Below are positions 1 to 7,281 of a stretch of DNA of 64,000 nucleotides, piece after piece. Source of the stretch: Paenibacillus xylanexedens (GTDB lineage Bacteria > Bacillota > Bacilli > Paenibacillales > Paenibacillaceae); contig NZ_VEIO01000001.1 of assembly GCF_007680605.1 (NCBI RefSeq), positions 2,795,276 to 2,859,275 on the forward strand, in the 5' to 3' direction. Numbering within the stretch: the first letter of the stretch is position 1; every line of letters begins with the position of its first letter. Under the pieces are notes generated by a model. It did no database searches, was not told the DNA's origin, and saw only the letters and a program-made list of their open reading frames with translations. Both the position numbers and the translations under genes were made by a program.

Positions 1-47
1 AGACCAGCAACTACAATAAATAATCCGATTGCTCTTTCATTCTTCAT
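1..47 (-). CDS. Start of an unrecognised gene, cut by the window edge
   Basis: Only the first 15 codons are inside the window. An ATG at 47 follows an AGAGGTG ribosome site with a 6-base spacer and opens a frame reading MKNERAIGLFIVVAG, which has no stop before the edge. The run of hydrophobic residues right after a short charged N-terminus suggests a membrane protein with its first helix at the very start. The family cannot be told from this fragment. Confidence 0.5.
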   Translation of the reverse strand, partial: MKNERAIGLFIVVAG

Positions 48-391
48 TATAATCACCTCTTGTTTCATTAATTATGTAATTTCCTACTGTGCTGGCTCCC
101 AGCACTTAACACATTTTTTTATTGCAAGGACAAGTTTAGACCCGATGTTTACAGTGTATATGATGTTTCCGCAAAAAACTATACTGATGTCGAAAATGAG
201 TCGTCCTAACTCAAGTGAAAAGCCTCCAACCTTAATCTGTATTCCCCTTAGAGACACCATATATAATATCGGATAAACGTACGATACGAAGATTCTTTCC
301 CTCCTTAATGCTTAATGCCTTATCCTTTACACCTTTACCGTTCAAATGCGAATAAACGCAGACTCTTCTTGGCGGAACGCCTCAGGCGTAT
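48..391. other. Intergenic stretch without a gene; one perfect hairpin
   Basis: No convincing reading frame was found between the cut gene on the left and the terminator of the first TerC gene. The only clear structure is a perfect 7-bp hairpin at 89-105 (GTGCTGG, loop of 3, CCAGCAC). Read on the minus strand it would lie in the leader of the cut gene about 40 bases before its start; read on the plus strand a T-run follows only after a gap of about 8 bases, so it is a poor terminator. Confidence 0.5.
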
Positions 392-425
392 TAAAAACAG
401 AAAAGGTATCCCTTATGGGACACCT
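392..425 (-). terminator. Rho-independent terminator of the minus-strand TerC gene
   Basis: On the minus strand AGGTGTCCC, a 4-base loop and GGGATACCT form a 9-bp stem with one mismatch, followed by TTTTCTGTTTTT. It lies 37 bases after the TerC stop codon. Confidence 0.75.
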
Positions 426-461
426 CTCAAACAAAAAGTTTATTTCAACTCATGTTGACAT

Positions 462-1121
462 CTAAGCATTTCGGCGAACGAATCTATGTGCCCCTCCCGC
501 CGCTATAACCAGACAAGCTAAAGCTGCTGGCAACATCGCATGAGCCTGTGTTGCCATTCCGCCCAGCCACTCCCCTAGCTTTGGGTCTCTCATCAACATT
601 TCTCCTGCGGTAAACGCAAGTATTCCTGACCCCGCAAATACCAGAATCGGAAAGCGTTTGAGCAGTCCCACAATGATACCACTACCCCATACTACAATAG
701 GAATACTAATAGCAATCCCGATAACAATTAGAGCCAGATCTCCATCCGCCAAAGCAGCTATCGCTAATACATTATCCAGACTCATCACAAAATCAGCAAC
801 TAATATTGTCTGAATCGCTTTCCATGTTGTAGATGCATTACGGATATGTACTTCATCATCGTTTTGAAGCAACAACTTCAGCGCAATCCAGAACAATAAC
901 AACCCGCCTGCCGCCTGAATAAAAGGAATCCCCAGCAGCAGTACAGCTGCGAAAGTAAGTACGCAACGTAGAAGTACTGCACCAAGTGCTCCCCACCATA
1001 CTGCTTTTTTACGTTGAGCCGGAGGTAAATCTTTACTCGCCATTGCAATGACAACCGCGTTATCCCCACTCAATACCAGATTGATCATTAATATTTGTGT
1101 TAACAGCCATAGAGTATCCAT
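462..1121 (-). CDS. TerC family integral membrane protein
   Basis: A 219-residue TerC-type membrane protein. Members of the family are implicated in metal ion (often manganese) efflux or in loading exported metalloproteins; the substrate here cannot be told. The family signature is present twice: LSGDNAVVIA at about residues 17-26 (Asp20) and a second acidic motif MSLDNVLAIA near residue 115, within about six to seven hydrophobic segments. A G-rich ribosome site lies 8 bases before the ATG. It is divergent from a second TerC gene only 87 bp away, so the two probably share one regulatory interval. No yybP-ykoY manganese riboswitch fits in that short gap. Confidence 0.85.
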   Translation of the reverse strand: MDTLWLLTQILMINLVLSGDNAVVIAMASKDLPPAQRKKAVWWGALGAVLLRCVLTFAAVLLLGIPFIQAAGGLLLFWIALKLLLQNDDEVHIRNASTTWKAIQTILVADFVMSLDNVLAIAALADGDLALIVIGIAISIPIVVWGSGIIVGLLKRFPILVFAGSGILAFTAGEMLMRDPKLGEWLGGMATQAHAMLPAALACLVIAAGGAHRFVRRNA

Positions 1122-1143
1122 CTCCTCATCCCCCCACTCTAAC

Positions 1144-1172
1144 TTGTATGTGAAAGATGTACATGCTATTCT
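1144..1172 (+). promoter_or_regulatory. Candidate SigA promoter of the plus-strand TerC gene
   Basis: TTGTAT at 1144-1149 and TATTCT at 1167-1172 are separated by 17 bp and lie 36 bp before the ATG. Both boxes match the consensus only partly, so this is a plausible rather than certain call. Confidence 0.45.
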
Positions 1173-1208
1173 TAGAGTTTAAAGAATATATAAGGAGTGA
1201 CATATCAC

Positions 1209-1910
1209 ATGGAGCTATTTAGTCCAACATTCTGGCTGTCCTTGTTGAATGTTGTCTTTATTGATCTGATCCTGGCTGGTGATAATGCCATCGTCATTGG
1301 TCTTGCAGCCAGAAATCTCCATCCTTCCGTGCAAAAAAAGGCGATTCTGTTCGGCTCAGGCGGCGCACTTCTCATTCGGATTGTAGCCACCGTCGTTGTA
1401 TTATGGTTGCTCAAAGTGCCCTGGCTCCTACTCATTGGAGGCCTGCTCCTGGTCTGGATTGCCTATAAATTGCTGGCAGATCAGGGAGAGGAGCACAATG
1501 ACATTCAAGCCGATACTTCCCTCTGGGCCGCTGTTCGAACAATCGTGATTGCGGATGCAGCCATGGGACTAGACAATGTGATTGCCGTAGCGGGGGCTGC
1601 ACAACAACATCTGGTACTTGTTATCCTCGGATTGCTGATCAGTGTCCCGATTATCGTTTGGGGTAGTACCTTGTTCATCAAACTGATGAACCACTTTCCC
1701 TGGATTATCTATGTTGGCGCTATGGTACTAGGTTATACTGCTGCAAATATGATTACTGAAGAGAAACGGATTATGCCTTTTTTCACGGAGCATCCGGCAA
1801 TACGCATCCTGTTCATCGTTGTAGTGATTGGAGGTGTTGTTTTTCTTGGTTACCGTAAACGAGCTACAAGTAATAAAGCCCAAGCTAAACAGCAACGTTC
1901 CTATTCATAA
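1209..1910 (+). CDS. TerC family integral membrane protein
   Basis: A 233-residue TerC-type protein, paralogous to the divergent neighbour. It carries the same paired acidic motifs, LAGDNAIVIG near residue 23 and MGLDNVIAVAG near residue 118, in hydrophobic helices, and ends in a basic, glutamine-rich tail. The ATG at 1209 is preferred over a GTG at 1197 because AAGGAG (1192-1197) overlaps that GTG but stands 11 bases before the ATG. Family knowledge points to metal ion handling; the substrate is not determinable. A strong terminator follows. Confidence 0.85.
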   Translation: MELFSPTFWLSLLNVVFIDLILAGDNAIVIGLAARNLHPSVQKKAILFGSGGALLIRIVATVVVLWLLKVPWLLLIGGLLLVWIAYKLLADQGEEHNDIQADTSLWAAVRTIVIADAAMGLDNVIAVAGAAQQHLVLVILGLLISVPIIVWGSTLFIKLMNHFPWIIYVGAMVLGYTAANMITEEKRIMPFFTEHPAIRILFIVVVIGGVVFLGYRKRATSNKAQAKQQRSYS

Positions 1911-1968
1911 ACGAGACAGGGAAATGGAAGAAATACAAGCAATACATTTACGAAATAACGTCTCATGC

Positions 1969-2016
1969 AAAGAACAGGACTAACCCCTTCTCAAATGGGT
2001 TAGTCCTGTTCTTTTT
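1969..2016 (+). terminator. Strong terminator after the plus-strand TerC gene
   Basis: A perfect 18-bp stem (1969-1986 with 1997-2014) with a 10-base loop, followed by a T-run at 2012-2016. Because the stem is symmetrical it may also limit read-through from thiI on the other strand. Confidence 0.9.
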
Positions 2017-2084
2017 GTGTTCTATTTACATTTCATTTGTTATATCTACCTCTAATTTGGCTTGCCCACAAATACCCACCACAT

Positions 2085-3329
2085 TTAAAACCAGTCATCC
2101 TTCATTTCACTGTTCTCCGGCTTCCCTGTCAATACTGAAGCTTCCCCGGCATACAAAGTTATCGTTTCTGTCTGTTCTACCGCTTGATCCAGCCATTCCG
2201 GCAGATGGCTCATCGTTGCTTCGATTTTGTCCACAATCCGCAGATTCGGATTGGTGGATGGTGATTTTGGAACAAACAAAGTACAGCAATCTTCATAAGG
2301 CAAAATCGAGATATCATACGTTCCAATCTGTTTGGAAAGTGAAATAATCTCCTGCTTGTCCATCATGACCAGCGGTCTCAGCAGAGGCAAATCTGTAGCG
2401 CGGCCGATGACATTCATGCTCGGAAGGGTTTGGCTTGCCACCTGACCCAGACTATCACCAGTAATGAGCGCCAGTGCACGTTCGCGTTCTGCCAGCTTGG
2501 TGGCAATTCGCAGCATGGAACGCCGCATTAAGGTAATAATCAGATTATCCTGACCCAACTGGGTGAATGCGGTCTGAATCTCTGTAAATGGAACCAGGTG
2601 TAATTTGATCGAACCCGCGTGATCTGCAAGCGCACGGGCAAGATCAATCACCTTTTCTTTGGCACGCTGACTGGTAAAAGGATAACTATAAAAATGCACA
2701 CACTCGACTTCGAGTCCCCGGCGCATGGAAGACCACGCCGCTACAGGACTGTCTATCCCCCCGGATAAGAGAACCATCGCCTTGCCATTTGTTCCGAGCG
2801 GGAACCCGCCTGTGGCAGGAATGACTTCACTGAAAATATAAGTGCCTTGTTCGCGGATTTCTACACGTAGCTCGATATCAGGGTCACGAACATCGACCTT
2901 CAACTGTTGAAATTTGCGTAGAATCGGTGAACCGACGAAATGATTTGTTTCATGAGATGAATGCGGGAAAGCCTTCCACACTCGACGCGCGTTTACCTTG
3001 AAGGTCGTGACTTCACCGAATTCTTCAGCTCGTTCATCCATAAAAGCAACCGCAGTTTGAACAATTTCATCAATCTCGGAAGCCGTTACTTTCACAGGAC
3101 TGATGGATGCTACACCAAATACACGTTTGAGCACGGGAATAAGCTGTGTGTGGGATTCACCGCCAAGATCCACGTAGACTCGGCCATATTCTTTACGCAA
3201 ACTTGCACCCGGATAAGGCTTAAGCAACGCCTTGACTTGAGTGATGATCGTTTTCTCAAATCGCGCGCGATTTTTTCCTTTTAACATAAACTCTCCAAAA
3301 CGGAGAAGCAGCATATCATAATTCAACAT
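2085..3329 (-). CDS. thiI: tRNA 4-thiouridine synthase ThiI
   Basis: A 414-residue ThiI. It adenylates uridine 8 of tRNA and transfers sulfur from a cysteine desulfurase to make 4-thiouridine. An N-terminal ferredoxin-like region and THUMP domain occupy roughly the first 170 residues, followed by the PP-loop AMP-binding motif LLSGGIDSPVAAW near residue 185. There is no C-terminal rhodanese domain, as in other Bacilli; the E. coli enzyme has one. The gene begins 5 bases after the stop of a cysteine desulfurase gene, matching the sulfur-donor pair known from Bacillus (NifZ-ThiI), so the two are almost certainly co-transcribed. An in-frame TTG one codon on is an alternative start. Confidence 0.95.
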   Translation of the reverse strand: MLNYDMLLLRFGEFMLKGKNRARFEKTIITQVKALLKPYPGASLRKEYGRVYVDLGGESHTQLIPVLKRVFGVASISPVKVTASEIDEIVQTAVAFMDERAEEFGEVTTFKVNARRVWKAFPHSSHETNHFVGSPILRKFQQLKVDVRDPDIELRVEIREQGTYIFSEVIPATGGFPLGTNGKAMVLLSGGIDSPVAAWSSMRRGLEVECVHFYSYPFTSQRAKEKVIDLARALADHAGSIKLHLVPFTEIQTAFTQLGQDNLIITLMRRSMLRIATKLAERERALALITGDSLGQVASQTLPSMNVIGRATDLPLLRPLVMMDKQEIISLSKQIGTYDISILPYEDCCTLFVPKSPSTNPNLRIVDKIEATMSHLPEWLDQAVEQTETITLYAGEASVLTGKPENSEMKDDWF

Positions 3330-3334
3330 TTAAT

Positions 3335-4483
3335 TTACATCCGCCTTTCGAGTGGCCGTAATTGTGCCACCATCTGATGCAGTGCCTTTTCCAGCATGGC
3401 TGCATCCTCTTCTGTATGTTCGTCACCGAAACTAATTCGCAATCCCCCGGCGGCACAGGCAACATCTCTTCCCATGGCAAGCAGCACCCGGCTTGGCTCA
3501 GCCGAACGCGAGGAGCATGCCGACTGGGTAGACACCGTACAGCCAAGTTGCTCTAGGGTATGCAATGCTACTTCTGCTTTCATAGCACGATAGGAAAAAT
3601 GTACAATATGTGGCGCTCCGTCATGCGTACTGTTGAGCTCGAGCTCCGGGATAGCAGCAATCGTCTTCATCACCCGGTCTCGAAGTATGCGAATTCGACT
3701 CGAAAAATCAATCTGCCTTTCTGCTGCGATCCGCATCGCCTTGGCCATACCCACAATCAGAGCCGTATTCTCTGTGCCTGCCCTGAGCCCATGCTCCTGT
3801 GAGCCACCAGATAGCAGTGGTGTAAGCTCTACGCCACTTCTCACATAGAGGAGCCCTGCACCTTTCGGCCCACGGATTTTATGAGCGGACAAGCTGTACA
3901 AATCTGCTTTCCATTTGGCTGGTGCAACGTGCACTTTTCCAAAACCTTGTACGCCATCTACATGAAAAAGGACTCTTGGCGCGTTTTTTTTGAGCAGCGT
4001 ACCAATCTCTTCTACCGGATGAATCGCACCCGTCTCATTGTTCACGTGCATCAGACTAACAAGCACAGTGTCTGAACGAACAGCTTTCAGTACCTGCTCA
4101 GCAGTAACGACACCTCTTGAATCTACAGGGATAAAGGTTACATCCCATCCCCATTGCTGTAACTGCAACACACTCTCATACACAGACGCGTGCTCCGTTG
4201 CTGTAGTTATAATATGTTTTCCCCGTGAACTATACCGAAGTGCAGCCCCCTTAATCGCGAGGTTATTACTCTCCGTTGCTCCGGATGTAAATACGATTTC
4301 ATCTGCTTTTACACCGATTGTGGCTGCACAGCCTGTCCGCGCTCGGCGTAGTAATTGATCTGCACGTTCACCGTATCCATGAATCGACGACGCATTTCCG
4401 AACTGTGTTTCCATAATTTCCGCCATCGTGCGAACCACATCGGGATATGGAGGAGTCGTTGCAGCATAATCAAAATATTTCAA
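3335..4483 (-). CDS. Cysteine desulfurase (NifS/IscS type)
   Basis: A 382-residue PLP-dependent cysteine desulfurase that takes sulfur from cysteine to form a persulfide. The N-terminus KYFDYAATTP, the ESNNLAIKGA region, and SLSAHKIRGPKG with the PLP lysine near residue 200 are typical, and the motif TQSACSS near residue 325 supplies the persulfide cysteine. The TTG at 4483 is chosen because GGAAGGTG stands 9 bases upstream and family members begin exactly there; an in-frame ATG at 4570 would add 29 residues unrelated to the family. Direct linkage to thiI suggests it is the dedicated sulfur donor for tRNA thiolation, like Bacillus NifZ. Confidence 0.92.
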   Translation of the reverse strand: MKYFDYAATTPPYPDVVRTMAEIMETQFGNASSIHGYGERADQLLRRARTGCAATIGVKADEIVFTSGATESNNLAIKGAALRYSSRGKHIITTATEHASVYESVLQLQQWGWDVTFIPVDSRGVVTAEQVLKAVRSDTVLVSLMHVNNETGAIHPVEEIGTLLKKNAPRVLFHVDGVQGFGKVHVAPAKWKADLYSLSAHKIRGPKGAGLLYVRSGVELTPLLSGGSQEHGLRAGTENTALIVGMAKAMRIAAERQIDFSSRIRILRDRVMKTIAAIPELELNSTHDGAPHIVHFSYRAMKAEVALHTLEQLGCTVSTQSACSSRSAEPSRVLLAMGRDVACAAGGLRISFGDEHTEEDAAMLEKALHQMVAQLRPLERRM

Positions 4484-4573
4484 AACAAGGTGCACCTTCC
4501 TTATTCGTTCGTTCATTAACCTATAGTGAGCATTGTACCACGATCTCCGTATAACACAAAAAAAGACCAACTG

Positions 4574-4600
4574 AAAGCAGGCAATAAAGGCCTGCCTTTT
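4574..4600 (-). terminator. Terminator of the transglycosylase gene
   Basis: GCAGGC and GCCTGC form the stem around a 7-base loop just downstream of the lytic transglycosylase on the minus strand. TTTC follows at once and a second T-run slightly later. Confidence 0.6.
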
Positions 4601-4644
4601 AAGCTGGATCTCTTTGTTTCGGACATGCTCAGAAGATGTCCATT

Positions 4645-5391
4645 TTAGATCGAATATTTGGAACGAGCCCGTTCCACTTTCGTAATATAATTCTGCGTTT
4701 CCACAGGCAACAAATGGAGCATGCCCATCAGTTCATTATCATTGGTAACGCCCAGTCTGGACAACCGTCCTGGGCCCGCATTATAGGCAGCCAAAGCCAT
4801 TTTCTCCTGTCCGCCAAAGCGCTGGAGCTGAAGGGATAAATATTTGGTGCCCGCATCAATATTTTGACCCGGGTCGAAGGAGTCACTCACACCAAGTCCA
4901 GCAGCGGTACCATCCATTAATTGCATCAGACCCTTCGCACCTGCCGAAGAGACAACATTCGGATTAAATCCTGATTCCGTATCGATGACCGCTTTGATTA
5001 AAGATTCAGGTACGCCGTACTTCGCACTGGCCTGTGAGATCAGTGATTCGAAATCGGTAGGCACGGATTTGCCGGAATCAGCTTGTCCTGCATTATTCGA
5101 AGCAAGTAACGACTCCAGACTGCCCGCTCGCGAAGAACTTACTGTATTCAAATCTGGACTGTAAGCACTGCCAAGCTGTAGCCACAACAAACCGTCGTTG
5201 GATCGCTTAGAGGTTAAAGCCTGATTTTCCGCGTCGCTTAGACTACGAGTATCCGCATTTAACAATCCATCCATCATATTGGAAAAGTCAGTCGTCGAAC
5301 CAGTTGGCACAGCTGATCCGTTCGTTTGATTGTTGATATTAGACAATTGCAACTCCAATAATTGCCGCGAATTGCGTGGATCAATTTGCAT
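4645..5391 (-). CDS. Lytic transglycosylase with SLT domain
   Basis: A 248-residue protein with a variable N-terminal half of about 120 residues and a C-terminal SLT (goose-lysozyme-like) domain that cleaves peptidoglycan glycan strands. The catalytic glutamate is Glu139 in the motif IDTESGFNP, followed by the SSAGAKGLMQLM and YNAGPGR motifs that line the active site. No classical signal peptide is visible; the N-terminus resembles substrate or flagellar-type lytic enzymes exported by other routes. GGGAGTGG stands 9 bases before the ATG. It is a single gene with its own terminator. Confidence 0.88.
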   Translation of the reverse strand: MQIDPRNSRQLLELQLSNINNQTNGSAVPTGSTTDFSNMMDGLLNADTRSLSDAENQALTSKRSNDGLLWLQLGSAYSPDLNTVSSSRAGSLESLLASNNAGQADSGKSVPTDFESLISQASAKYGVPESLIKAVIDTESGFNPNVVSSAGAKGLMQLMDGTAAGLGVSDSFDPGQNIDAGTKYLSLQLQRFGGQEKMALAAYNAGPGRLSRLGVTNDNELMGMLHLLPVETQNYITKVERARSKYSI

Positions 5392-5513
5392 GAGTTATAT
5401 CCACTCCCGTTTCATTCAAGCTAGATGACTTTATTCTACATGGTTTTACAGACAGGTTCCATCATTTTCATAAAAAATAGCTGATTAGACGTTGAAAATA
5501 TGCACAAATGTGA

Positions 5514-5558
5514 AAAAGCCTTCTGATTCACCATAAGGAAGTGAATGCAGAAGGCTTT
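5514..5558 (-). terminator. Terminator after the DUF4190 gene
   Basis: AAGCCTTCTG plus TTCAC pair with GTGAA plus CAGAAGGCTT with one bulge. TTTTT follows on the minus strand, downstream of the DUF4190 gene. Confidence 0.85.
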
Positions 5559-5615
5559 ATTATTGTCCTGAGATCTGAGGATAACTCTCTCATCCCATGG
5601 ACAAATGTCCGCTTT

Positions 5616-6035
5616 TTATCGAGCAAAAGGAATCATAAAAAAGTAACTCAACGTTGCAACGATACCCAATCCGATCGACCAGGCTCCTGCTGTTTTACGG
5701 CCATTCACATAAGCGAAATAGCCGAGCACGGCCGCTGCCGGACCAAGTACAATCGACCACATGAACAATGATGCGATACCAAAGGCAAGACCCATATAAC
5801 CTGCAACACGGCCTGAAGACTCCATTACACGGTCTGCCTCATGTTTCTGCGGTACTGCATCTGAATGCACGCGGTCGCTCTCCCTGGTTCTTACGGTTGC
5901 TCGCGGCGTAATCTCCGCACCGTATTCCTCACGATATGCTTTTCTTGGATAATCCACACGCTGGCGCTGCTGTTGACCCTGTGATTCTGTGTTGTAACGA
6001 TCCAAATGTTCATCATTGAAATCATCATTCTTCAC
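5616..6035 (-). CDS. DUF4190-like small membrane protein
   Basis: A 139-residue protein with a hydrophilic, charged N-terminal half and two hydrophobic segments in the C-terminal 60 residues. The GYMGLAFGIASLF and GLGIVATLSYFF segments resemble the DUF4190 double-helix module, whose function is unknown. The start is GTG at 6035 with GGAGGTG 7 bases upstream. Placement next to a DUF1540 gene gives no further clue. Confidence 0.7.
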   Translation of the reverse strand: MKNDDFNDEHLDRYNTESQGQQQRQRVDYPRKAYREEYGAEITPRATVRTRESDRVHSDAVPQKHEADRVMESSGRVAGYMGLAFGIASLFMWSIVLGPAAAVLGYFAYVNGRKTAGAWSIGLGIVATLSYFFMIPFAR

Positions 6036-6071
6036 GTGAAAGCACCTCCGTTAAATGGATTGGATGACTGC

Positions 6072-6290
6072 TTACTTGGGTCTGAATGTGTGACAGCATG
6101 TTGCTGAAGAGGTACGCGCGTGATCATGATGATCGGAGTCAAAAGTCTCTCCGGCAAATTCCTCATGCAGACGACGGGTAGCGTGCTGGTCAATGTCAAT
6201 CATGATGGCATCGGCCTGGCAAAAGTTGTTTTCTCCCCAGAAATGACAGTTGGAAACACTGCATTTGACAATTGGTTTGTCATGGCTCAT
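6072..6290 (-). CDS. DUF1540 cysteine-rich protein
   Basis: A 72-residue protein with the cysteine pattern CSVSNCHFWGENNFC near the N-terminus, then a conserved CQADAI and a late CC pair. This is the DUF1540 layout, thought to bind a metal; such proteins are common in spore formers. GAGGTGAT stands 5 bases before the ATG. The exact role is unknown. Confidence 0.85.
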   Translation of the reverse strand: MSHDKPIVKCSVSNCHFWGENNFCQADAIMIDIDQHATRRLHEEFAGETFDSDHHDHARTSSATCCHTFRPK

Positions 6291-6433
6291 TTTTTATCAC
6301 CTCGACATCTAATGTTCCCACGCGCCAAATCCGATATTCTTCGCCAAAATGCCAGATGATAACATGTCAAAGGATATGTATTTAATCTAAAGACCTTCAG
6401 GTCGAAACAAACGTTCCATCTTTAAATCCCAAC

Positions 6434-6458
6434 AAAAAAAACCGCCACAAGGGCGGTC
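6434..6458 (-). terminator. Terminator of ypuI
   Basis: ACCGCC and GGCGGT form a 6-bp stem with a 5-base loop, followed by eight T residues on the minus strand just after the ypuI-like stop codon. Confidence 0.9.
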
Positions 6459-6474
6459 TATGTGTTACGAATTA

Positions 6475-6981
6475 TTAGGCGTGGTTACGTTGGCTTTGCA
6501 TACGACGCTGGGTCAGATAATCACTCTCGTAATAGGCCAAGTCGTCACGCAGTTCTTCATAAGTCTTGGAAATTTCCAAAATGACGTCGCGTACAGCACG
6601 AATCGGCTTATCACGGAAACGGATGGCATCCTGACCTGTGTAAGCATATCTTCCGTCCTCAGAGTAGCACTCATTTTTCGGATAGAAAAAGCTGTTCACA
6701 CTTTGGTGATACGTATTATAAAGAGCCTTTTCGGCAAATTCGACATCAAAGTTGGCACGACGCAGCACAACGCCAAGTTTTTCGTAAGAAACTTCAGAAA
6801 AAACGAGCAAATGACGGAGATCTGAAAGGAAACCTTTGTAGAAGGCGGTTGATTCCTCCGTCTGGTTCTGATCCAGTTCAGGCAAAGCATTTTCATTCAA
6901 AAACTTTTCGATCCGATCGATCGCCGGTTTTAACTTTTCTCTGGTTGACTCACATGTTTTTTGTACATTGGCTGCTGACAT
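6475..6981 (-). CDS. YpuI family protein (DUF3907)
   Basis: A 168-residue soluble protein. The central and C-terminal parts, YTGQDAIRFRD followed by ELRDDLAYYESDYLT, closely resemble Bacillus YpuI, a conserved protein of unknown function. The N-terminus is helical (EKFLNENALPEL). GGGGGAG lies upstream of the ATG. It appears to be monocistronic with its own terminator. Confidence 0.8.
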   Translation of the reverse strand: MSAANVQKTCESTREKLKPAIDRIEKFLNENALPELDQNQTEESTAFYKGFLSDLRHLLVFSEVSYEKLGVVLRRANFDVEFAEKALYNTYHQSVNSFFYPKNECYSEDGRYAYTGQDAIRFRDKPIRAVRDVILEISKTYEELRDDLAYYESDYLTQRRMQSQRNHA

Positions 6982-7281
6982 AAAGGTAGCTCCCCCTTAA
7001 ATAAGTCCTTACATTTTTACATCCAGGTCGGCCAAATCTTGTTTGTTTCCTGACCTTTTGAATACTCAGATATAATCCTACCATAAAAAGTTGACGAGCG
7101 GTATCCCTTAATCGTGCTTTCCATTCCTGTCATGATACTTGCTACGGAGCAAGCAATAATTCGAAACTCTTTTGTATAAAAATATAGGCTTCTCCTAACG
7201 ATAACTACATCCGTGACAACGACGATGCGTTCATGCACGCCGTATGGTCATTGTCCAAAATGAACGAGGAGGTTCTGTCTT
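6982..7281. other. Intergenic stretch between ypuI and the protease
   Basis: No gene is supported here. TATAAT at 7071-7076 on the plus strand could be a -10 box for the protease, but the matching -35 is poor (CTGACC with a 15-bp spacer) and would leave a 200-base leader. A reading frame at 7017-7238 on the minus strand has no ribosome site and no recognisable product. Confidence 0.4.

Noticed and set aside
1122..1208. yybP-ykoY manganese riboswitch before the TerC genes
   Set aside because: The interval is too short and its conserved loops are absent.
2015..2347. A 110-codon plus-strand frame over the end of thiI
   Set aside because: It is antisense to clear thiI coding sequence and begins in the terminator of the TerC gene.
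7017..7238. A 73-codon minus-strand frame between ypuI and the protease
   Set aside because: No ribosome site, no recognisable product and it lies in the probable leader of the protease.
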